A model generated the notes under the pieces. That model worked only from the letters and a program-made list of their open reading frames with translations, did no database searches and was not told where the DNA came from. Made by a program: the position numbers and the translations under genes. From contig JBQDHL010000026.1 in NCBI GenBank assembly GCA_052093725.1, positions 1-19,698 on the forward strand: a stretch of 19,698 bases of DNA. Direction: 5' to 3'. The number at the start of each line of letters is the position of its first letter. Positions within the stretch are counted from its first letter, which is position 1. This DNA is from Jeotgalicoccus sp052093725 (GTDB taxonomy: Bacteria > Bacillota > Bacilli > Staphylococcales > Salinicoccaceae). Of the stretch, positions 14,822 through 19,698 are shown piece after piece.

Positions 14822-15406
14822 CTACTCAATTACACCTTTTGAAGACGGTACACCGCTATCTGAAGCCTGCAGGGCAATTTTCAAACTGCGTGCAAAGCCT
14901 TTGAATATCGCTTCGATTTCATGGTGAGAGTTACCGCCTTTTAAAAGATCGATATGCAGTGTCATTCTTGAATTCATTGAGACAGCATTAAAGAACTCTT
15001 CTGTAAGTTCCGTATCAAAATCGCCAACCTTCTCTCTTGAGATAACAGCATTAAAGCTGAGGTGAGGTCTGCCCGATAAATCCAGCACAACACGCGCCAG
15101 TGATTCGTCCATCGGCAGATACATCGAACCGTATCTCTGATAGCTTTCTTTTTCAACGTACAGCTCTCTCAGCAACTGGCCGAGCACTATGCCGATATCT
15201 TCAACGGTATGGTGACCATCGATGTGCAAGTCACCTTCTGCCTGAATGTTGACGTACAATTCGGAGTGAAAACTGAACAGTGTCAGCATATGGTCAAAAA
15301 AACCGATGCCTGTATTTATATCCGATTCTTTGAAGTCTCGTTCATCATCTATTTCAACACTTATTTTTGTCTCTTTAGTCTCTCTGTCTTTACTGTACTT
15401 AGTCAT
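14822..15406 (-). CDS. hisB: Imidazoleglycerol-phosphate dehydratase
   Basis: HisB, 194 residues, single-function dehydratase (step 6; IGP to imidazole acetol phosphate). The two manganese sites are clear: FFDHM (His39), DGHHTVED (His65, His66, Glu69) and NSHHEIEA (His161, His162, Glu165), with SGRPHLSF between. Length is typical for the non-fused enzyme; there is no phosphatase domain, so histidinol phosphatase must be encoded elsewhere. Its ATG lies inside the end of hisC (8-base overlap). Confidence 0.97.
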   Translation of the reverse strand: MTKYSKDRETKETKISVEIDDERDFKESDINTGIGFFDHMLTLFSFHSELYVNIQAEGDLHIDGHHTVEDIGIVLGQLLRELYVEKESYQRYGSMYLPMDESLARVVLDLSGRPHLSFNAVISREKVGDFDTELTEEFFNAVSMNSRMTLHIDLLKGGNSHHEIEAIFKGFARSLKIALQASDSGVPSSKGVIE

Positions 15407-16385
15407 GTGATTTACCCCACTCTGTAATCAGTTCTTTCAGCTTAGGATACTCATCTTCATCGATAATTGAATAGCGTGCGGCATTTTGCAGATTTTCTTC
15501 GTCGTACACTCTGCCTCTGTAGCCATTTTTATAAAGATATTCATATAAATCTCTTGCCTTGTCACCGTAAGTAAATACAAAGTTCGTATGCGTCGGTTTA
15601 ATTTTAATATGCCGACGAACTGTTTCAAATGCATCAACAAGTGACTGTTGCAGCTGTTTCTGATATTCAAACCATTCGTTCAGCTGTTTATCATCGCTGA
15701 GCAGTTCACTGCCCAGATTTAAAGTTAAACTGTTTAATGGATACGGATGATTAATTCTCGTAATTGCGTCATAAGTTTTTCCTTTCGCAATGACAATACC
15801 GATTCTTAAACCTGCCAGACCATATACTTTGCTCATCGTCCGCACAATGATAATATGCTCACCTTCAGGTACCGGATGATCCAGTGCAAACTCTCCGTAT
15901 GCTTCATCAATTACTAAGTATCCTCCGACCGATTTCATTGCATCAGCAAGCTCATTAATAAAATGACTAGGCAGCAGTACGCCTGTCGGATTATGCGGAT
16001 TGGAAATAAAGAACACTGATGGTTTTTTCTTTTTAACTTCACTGATTGTTACATCATAATCGTACGAAAAATCTTCACGGCATGGTACTGAGTAGTACCG
16101 GAATCCTACCTGATTAGTATAAATCTGATACATGAAAAAATCAGGATTAAGTGACATCACACCATTTTTCCCAAGAGTCATAATAATTTTCTGCAGCCAT
16201 TCATCCGAACCGTTAGCCACTTCAATATTCTCCGGTGAAAAACCATTACGTTTCGCATACAATTCTTTAAAACGCTCCAGTTCCACTTCCGGATATACTT
16301 CAACATTTGTTTTATTGACCGCCTCAATAATCTGTTCCTTCGAGAGTGGTGACTTTGGTGACGTATTTCTGTCCATACTGATCAT
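15399..16385 (-). CDS. hisC: Histidinol-phosphate aminotransferase
   Basis: HisC, 328 residues, a fold-type I PLP enzyme moving an amino group from glutamate to imidazole acetol phosphate (step 7). PLP-site residues are visible: SNPHNPTG (129-136), VIDEAYGEF with Asp160 and Tyr163, Lys186 in RTMSKVYGLAGLRIG, and Arg194. It is about 20-30 residues shorter than common HisC proteins, missing the N-terminal arm before the MDRNTSPKSP motif (normally xxNENPxGPS); there is no room upstream, since hisD ends two bases before. ATG 16385 has GGAG seven bases upstream. The ATG at 16376 is a possible alternative. Confidence 0.95.
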   Translation of the reverse strand: MISMDRNTSPKSPLSKEQIIEAVNKTNVEVYPEVELERFKELYAKRNGFSPENIEVANGSDEWLQKIIMTLGKNGVMSLNPDFFMYQIYTNQVGFRYYSVPCREDFSYDYDVTISEVKKKKPSVFFISNPHNPTGVLLPSHFINELADAMKSVGGYLVIDEAYGEFALDHPVPEGEHIIIVRTMSKVYGLAGLRIGIVIAKGKTYDAITRINHPYPLNSLTLNLGSELLSDDKQLNEWFEYQKQLQQSLVDAFETVRRHIKIKPTHTNFVFTYGDKARDLYEYLYKNGYRGRVYDEENLQNAARYSIIDEDEYPKLKELITEWGKSHD

Positions 16386-16386
16386 A

Positions 16387-17619
16387 TTATCGCTCCATTC
16401 TAATATTTAATGATTCATAGTGGGCATCGAGCCCTTCTTTTTTCGCAATTGTCTTCGCAGCATGTGCGATATTATTATACGTTCCCTCTTTTAGGTTAAT
16501 AATTGCATGGCTTGTTAAAAAATCATTCACATTCAGTCCGTGGCTGAAACGCCCGGTCTGATTCGTCGGCAGCACATGTGACGGTCCAGCTGCATAATCA
16601 CCGATTGCTTCCGGTGAGTATTTGCCGATAAAAACCGCACCAGCATAGCGTATGCCCCTGCTGATTCTCTTTTCATCACGGTGCTGGATTGATACGTGTT
16701 CCGGCGCAATAAAATTAATCACATCAATCAGTTCTTTTCTGTTATCGACGATTTGGTAATGATTGTTTTTCAGTGATTCACGAATAACATCTTTCCTCAT
16801 CTGCGAATCAATAAGACGATTCACTTCCAGCTGAATACCTTCAATTACATCTGATGATTCTGTAATAAGAAAAGTCCGTGCGTTCACATCATGTTCCGCC
16901 TGGGCAAAAATATCATAAGCGACTGCTGTATAATCCGCTGACTCATCGACGTAAAGTAAGATTTCACTCGGACCGGCGATCATATCGATACCGACATCGC
17001 CAAACACCTGCTTTTTAGCGAGTGCTACATACTTATTGCCTGGGCCGACAATCTTATCGACTTTCTCAATAGACTCTGTACCGTAAGCCAGTGCAGCGAT
17101 TGCCTGAGCGCCGCCCACCGTATAAACTTCCGTTACACCCGCGATATACAAGGCGGCGAATGTAATATTATCAGCGCCGAATGTCGGCGTTACAGCAACG
17201 ATATTTTCAACGCCCGCTGCTGCAGCTGGAACAGCTGTCATCAATACACTTGACGGGTATAACGCTGTACCTCCCGGAATATAAATGCCAATCCTTTCGA
17301 GCGGATGATAGACGTAAGAAAACTCGCCATCTTCATAATCATTATATTTTATCGACTGCTGATAATCAGTGATACGTTCTTTTATTAAAAGCAGTGCAGT
17401 TTGTTCTTCTTCATTTAAACTGTCAAAACTGTTTTTAAGTTTTTCTGCAGGCACTTTAAAATCTTCCACCTGCTGTCCGTCAAACTGTGCAGTATATTTT
17501 TTTAATGCAGCATCTTTATTTTTTTTAACATCTTCTATAATAGAAAGGACATTGTCGATACTTTCTAAATCTGTATTGTCATCAGCTGTAAAGATTTTTT
17601 TAAATTGTTCCGCATTCAT
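16387..17619 (-). CDS. hisD: Histidinol dehydrogenase
   Basis: HisD, 410 residues, oxidises histidinol to histidine in two NAD-dependent steps (last reactions of the pathway). The zinc ligands line up with those of the E. coli enzyme at a constant offset of 19: Gln240 and His243 (FAQAEHD), Asp341 (GDYAAGPSH) and His400 (LDAHYES). The catalytic Glu307-His308 pair is in PEHVSIQHRD. GPGNKYVA and the IDMIAGPSE loop are intact. The start overlaps the hisG stop by four bases. Confidence 0.98.
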   Translation of the reverse strand: MNAEQFKKIFTADDNTDLESIDNVLSIIEDVKKNKDAALKKYTAQFDGQQVEDFKVPAEKLKNSFDSLNEEEQTALLLIKERITDYQQSIKYNDYEDGEFSYVYHPLERIGIYIPGGTALYPSSVLMTAVPAAAAGVENIVAVTPTFGADNITFAALYIAGVTEVYTVGGAQAIAALAYGTESIEKVDKIVGPGNKYVALAKKQVFGDVGIDMIAGPSEILLYVDESADYTAVAYDIFAQAEHDVNARTFLITESSDVIEGIQLEVNRLIDSQMRKDVIRESLKNNHYQIVDNRKELIDVINFIAPEHVSIQHRDEKRISRGIRYAGAVFIGKYSPEAIGDYAAGPSHVLPTNQTGRFSHGLNVNDFLTSHAIINLKEGTYNNIAHAAKTIAKKEGLDAHYESLNIRMER

Positions 17620-18221
17620 TCAATCACTCCGATTTCACTTAAAAATTCATAGATACTGTCTTCTTTTGTATAAAACGTCTGCTTATTTGCAATCAGACGC
17701 GCCTGTACATCGAGGATTTTTTCATACTCAATCAGTCCGTTATCACGTAATGTATTTCCTGTCTGGACGATATCCACAATACCGTCTGCCAGACCGAGAA
17801 TTGGTGCAAGCTCAACAGAACCATTTAAGTGAATCAGCGAAACCGGCTGCTGCTGGCCGTTAAAATAATTGCGGGCAATATTAGTATATTTAGATGCAAC
17901 AGTATTAAAATGTTCTACATGCGGCGGACCTGCTAAAGCAAAATGGCATTTCCCAAAAGGCAGTTCAGATACATTTAAATAGCTGAATACTTCTTCTTCA
18001 ATTATGTCACTGCCGACGATACCGATATCCGCAACACCGCGTTCAACATATACCGGTACATCCGGTCCTTTCGCGAAGATGAAACGAATATCATCTACAA
18101 TTGTATAAAGTGCACGAGATTCATCTCTTAACACTTTGCTATATTTATACAGCTCATATTTTTCTAAATAGGACACGAAATCATCAAATAAACGCCCCTT
18201 GGATAACGCTACTGTAATCAT
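17616..18221 (-). CDS. hisG: ATP phosphoribosyltransferase, short form
   Basis: HisG, 201 residues, catalyses the first, committed step (ATP plus PRPP to PR-ATP). It is the short form lacking the C-terminal regulatory domain and so needs HisZ, encoded just upstream. Visible motifs are ALSKGRLFDD at the N-terminus, GVADIGIVGSDII (62-74), and the PRPP-binding loop GLADGIVDIVQTGNTLRDNGL in the second lobe. The ATG overlaps the hisZ stop by four bases, fitting production in a fixed ratio for the HisG-HisZ complex. Confidence 0.97.
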   Translation of the reverse strand: MITVALSKGRLFDDFVSYLEKYELYKYSKVLRDESRALYTIVDDIRFIFAKGPDVPVYVERGVADIGIVGSDIIEEEVFSYLNVSELPFGKCHFALAGPPHVEHFNTVASKYTNIARNYFNGQQQPVSLIHLNGSVELAPILGLADGIVDIVQTGNTLRDNGLIEYEKILDVQARLIANKQTFYTKEDSIYEFLSEIGVIE

Positions 18222-19024
18222 AAAAGTCCTCCGTCTGCCAAATTTAAAGCGATGCCGAATGAATTGCTGTTATATTCTCCACCGCTCAATATCGGTGTGT
18301 TTGAATTTAAAAATGCCTGAAAGTATAAACCGTTGTAATAATTTTGAGGTGAACGGAATGACAGGTCCAAAATGAACTTCGTATCCTCATCCGCAATTTT
18401 TTCTTTTAAATGAGTAATCGCCTGCATAACTTCTGTATCTCCAAAAATTTCTCCGACCATATTAAACTGGTCACTGACTTTCGCACTCATTATTTTATAT
18501 AAGTCATGATTCTTGCCAAGCTGCTGGCGTAGTTCAGATATATTTTTCGTGTATATCAACTGACGTACAGCATCCGACAAATCATATTTCTCAATGAATA
18601 GATCTAACAGCTGGTCGTTATTAATGACAAGTGTTTTAATTGATGTTTCTGCACATTCTTCTACAAAATTCATATGCATCAGGAGCGCATCGATAATGTC
18701 ATTTTCTGTTGCCTGATAAATCTCGACACCTGCCTGATAGAACGATTCGTTCTCTCTGACTACGGGGCCGAAGTAACCGAAACGTGTATCATTTGAATAA
18801 AAATTACTGTTGAAATTTAACAGAGTACGCGTCCAGTCACTGCGGATTGCATACATTGTATTGTTCCTTTCAAAAACGATACTTGTCGGATGATGATATT
18901 TATCATCTATTGAAAAAGGTTCTATCATGTTCATATCAACTAATGTATAGCCTGAATCGTCAAGCAGCCCGAGATACTTCTCTCCCAGAGCCAGTCGTTG
19001 CAAAATGAATTTGTTGTTTGTCAT
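18218..19024 (-). CDS. hisZ: ATP phosphoribosyltransferase regulatory subunit
   Basis: HisZ, 268 residues, is a histidyl-tRNA synthetase paralogue without aminoacylation activity; it binds histidine and gives short HisG activity and feedback control. Class II features remain: motif 2-like FERNNTMYAIRSDWTRTLLNF followed by YFGPVVREN, and a C-terminal LSGGEYNSNSFGIALNL resembling the HisRS GGRYDxL region. It is much shorter than the roughly 390-residue HisZ of many bacteria. I choose ATG 19024 (MTNNKF), seven bases after AAAGGAG, over a GTG at 19030 that abuts it. First gene of the operon. Confidence 0.93.
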   Translation of the reverse strand: MTNNKFILQRLALGEKYLGLLDDSGYTLVDMNMIEPFSIDDKYHHPTSIVFERNNTMYAIRSDWTRTLLNFNSNFYSNDTRFGYFGPVVRENESFYQAGVEIYQATENDIIDALLMHMNFVEECAETSIKTLVINNDQLLDLFIEKYDLSDAVRQLIYTKNISELRQQLGKNHDLYKIMSAKVSDQFNMVGEIFGDTEVMQAITHLKEKIADEDTKFILDLSFRSPQNYYNGLYFQAFLNSNTPILSGGEYNSNSFGIALNLADGGLL

Positions 19025-19042
19025 ACACACTCTCCTTTAGCA

Positions 19043-19058
19043 CTTTAGCGAGATAAAG
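19043..19058. promoter_or_regulatory. Predicted HisR/YerC operator of the his operon
   Basis: CTTTA, 6-base spacer, TAAAG: same core arms and spacer length as the longer palindrome in front of the TrpR-family gene. It lies between the predicted his promoter and the hisZ ribosome site, about 11-26 bases after the likely transcription start, where a repressor would block elongation or initiation. Confidence 0.65.
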
Positions 19059-19075
19059 AATTGCCAATAAATAAA

Positions 19076-19104
19076 ATAATAACAAAGATATTTAATATAC
19101 ACAA
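19076..19104 (-). promoter_or_regulatory. Predicted his operon promoter
   Basis: Minus strand: -35 TTGTGT (19104-19099), 17-base spacer, -10 TATTAT (19081-19076). It would give a leader of about 45 bases. No T-box or leader peptide rich in His codons is seen. Confidence 0.55.
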
Positions 19105-19114
19105 CCATTTTCTT

Positions 19115-19140
19115 TATCACTTTAGTATGTTAAAGTGATA
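19115..19140. promoter_or_regulatory. 26-base operator palindrome before the TrpR-family gene
   Basis: TATCACTTTA and TAAAGTGATA, perfect 10-base arms around the spacer GTATGT. It is 28 bases before the regulator's ATG and upstream of the his promoter on the other strand. It shares CTTTA-6-TAAAG with the site before hisZ, and symmetric arms of this kind suit a dimeric TrpR-type helix-turn-helix. Confidence 0.78.
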
Positions 19141-19167
19141 TTACAATTATTAATCGGAGTTGAGGCT

Positions 19168-19455
19168 ATGCAAATAGATAAATTAAAAGGACAGGAACTT
19201 GATGATCTGTTCGACGGAATTCTATCGCTCGAGTCGAAAGATGACTGCTATAAGTTTTTTGATGATATTTGCACTTCCAATGAGCTCGTTGCATTAAAGC
19301 AACGTTTTCAGGTCGCAAAGCTCATTGATGAAGGCAAGACGTATTCCAAAGTCCAGGATGAAACCGGTGCTTCGAGCGCTACAGTATCGCGTGTAAAACG
19401 ATGCCTGGATTACGGCAGTGACGGCTATCGCACCGTTCTTGACAGATTAAAATAA
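19168..19455 (+). CDS. TrpR-family YerC/YecD-type regulator, likely histidine repressor
   Basis: A 95-residue all-helical protein of the TrpR/YerC family. The C-terminal half carries the DNA-binding part: NELVALKQRFQVAKLIDEGK (38-57), then the helix-turn-helix YSKVQDETGASSATVSRVKRCL (59-80). ATG 19168 is chosen, with GGAG at 19156-19159; an upstream GTG at 19135 would fall inside the operator and has no ribosome site. Comparative genomics has linked YerC-type proteins (HisR) to histidine genes in Firmicutes. Here the divergent hisZ gene and the shared operator motif in both upstream regions make control of the his operon, and of itself, likely. Histidine as co-repressor is inferred by analogy to TrpR. 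Confidence 0.88.
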   Translation: MQIDKLKGQELDDLFDGILSLESKDDCYKFFDDICTSNELVALKQRFQVAKLIDEGKTYSKVQDETGASSATVSRVKRCLDYGSDGYRTVLDRLK

Positions 19456-19475
19456 CGGTATGCGTTACTGCAGGT

Positions 19476-19511
19476 AAAACAGTTGTGAACAAATGTTCAC
19501 AACTGTTTTTT
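19476..19511 (+). terminator. Terminator of the TrpR-family gene
   Basis: Perfect 15-base arms (AAAACAGTTGTGAAC and GTTCACAACTGTTTT) around AAAT, continuing into T. It starts 21 bases after the stop codon and could work on both strands. Confidence 0.92.
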
Positions 19512-19539
19512 AATTCAGCCACTTTTTATTTGAATTCAT

Positions 19540-19611
19540 CTTCGGTAATGATATATAGTAATTCAATCATTCGAAGCACCGCAAAATACGCAGAGCAAAT
19601 ATAAAGCTCTG
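19540..19611 (+). other. Hairpin-forming leader before the acyltransferase gene
   Basis: The 122 bases between the terminator and the next start can form two hairpins: CTTCG...CGAAG (19540-19544 with 19572-19576, with ATGAT/ATCAT inside) and CAGAGC/GCTCTG (19591-19596 with 19606-19611), the second flanked by CCG and CGG. I cannot match this to a known riboswitch class; chance pairing in short AT-rich DNA is possible. Confidence 0.35.
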
Positions 19612-19633
19612 TCGGACTATGAGGGATATCATA

Positions 19634-19698
19634 ATGGCTGAAAAGAAAAGATTTACTGAAATTGATGCACTAAGAGGCATTGCCGCGATTGTCGTCGT
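19634..19698 (+). CDS. Acyltransferase-3 family protein, N-terminal fragment
   Basis: Only 21 codons lie in the window: MAEKKRFTEIDALRGIAAI and the start of a hydrophobic helix. The sequence [RF].EIDALRGIAA is the typical opening of membrane acyltransferases of the OafA/YrhL (acyltransferase 3) family, which O-acetylate surface polysaccharides or peptidoglycan. GAGGGA lies seven bases before the ATG. The rest runs off the window edge, so its subtype and integrity cannot be judged. Confidence 0.82.
   Translation, partial: MAEKKRFTEIDALRGIAAIVV

Noticed and set aside
17369..17863. Long plus-strand open frame of 164 codons inside hisD and hisG
   Set aside because: It is antisense to two clear his genes, has no family match or ribosome site, and its serine/leucine-rich product is typical of a shadow frame.
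19025..19134. T-box or His-codon leader peptide before hisZ
   Set aside because: The gap is too short for a T-box, lacks the conserved T-box core, and has no short frame rich in His codons. The inverted repeats fit a protein operator better.
19560..19630. c-di-GMP (GEMM) riboswitch suggested by ACGCAGAGC near the acyltransferase gene
   Set aside because: Only a short string resembles the conserved ACGCAAAGC; the two required hairpins and the tetraloop receptor pattern are not there.
1..19698. Mobile element, prophage, CRISPR array or defence system
   Set aside because: No transposase, integrase, terminal inverted repeats, spacer-repeat pattern or known defence genes are seen; composition looks even across the window.

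Overview
The window looks like an ordinary chromosomal stretch from an AT-rich Gram-positive coccus of the Staphylococcaceae. Supporting signs are strong GGAGG-type ribosome binding sites, GTG and TTG starts, staphylococcal-type families (XRE plus DUF3169, DUF4256, paired SMR pumps, short HisG with HisZ) and a consensus CcpA site. I would guess a Jeotgalicoccus/Salinicoccus-like genus rather than Staphylococcus itself, but that is inference. There are no rRNAs, tRNAs, insertion sequences, phage genes or CRISPR arrays.

Layout. 1-600: a DUF4256 gene and a bidirectional terminator. 600-2432 (minus): a DUF488 gene broken by one missing base in an A8 run, preceded by an APC-family amino acid permease. 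2498-6502 (minus): a four-gene operon of two ABC-2-type permeases, an ATPase and a lipoprotein, with a good sigma-A promoter and a perfect cre site between its -35 and -10. 6655-8717 (plus): LysE-type exporter, a helix-hairpin-helix/NTF2-like fusion, a DoxX-like membrane protein and an SRPBCC protein, closed by a bidirectional terminator. 8751-9420 (minus): two SMR pump subunits. 9469-11196 (minus): a MacB/HrtAB-type ABC exporter. 11416-12483 (plus): an XRE regulator, a DUF3169 membrane protein and a 52-residue small protein. The ABC exporter and the XRE gene diverge from promoters whose -35 boxes overlap in one palindromic core.

12694-19024 (minus) is the histidine operon in the order hisZ-G-D-C-B-A-F-IE, with overlapping or tightly spaced genes and its own terminator. 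All steps are present except hisH, the glutaminase subunit of imidazole glycerol phosphate synthase, normally found between hisB and hisA. HisF keeps its catalytic aspartates, but two of the four residues forming the gate between HisH and the ammonia tunnel are changed (Arg5 to Lys, Glu167-equivalent to Ser). Together these suggest a HisF that works without the usual HisH, or with an unusual one encoded elsewhere.

Next to hisZ and divergent from it lies a TrpR-family regulator of the YerC type. An interrupted palindrome with CTTTA/TAAAG core arms and a 6-base spacer occurs both in front of this regulator (10-base perfect arms) and just downstream of the predicted hisZ promoter, so the regulator probably represses itself and the his operon. 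The window ends in the first 21 codons of an acyltransferase-3 family protein with a leader that can fold into hairpins.
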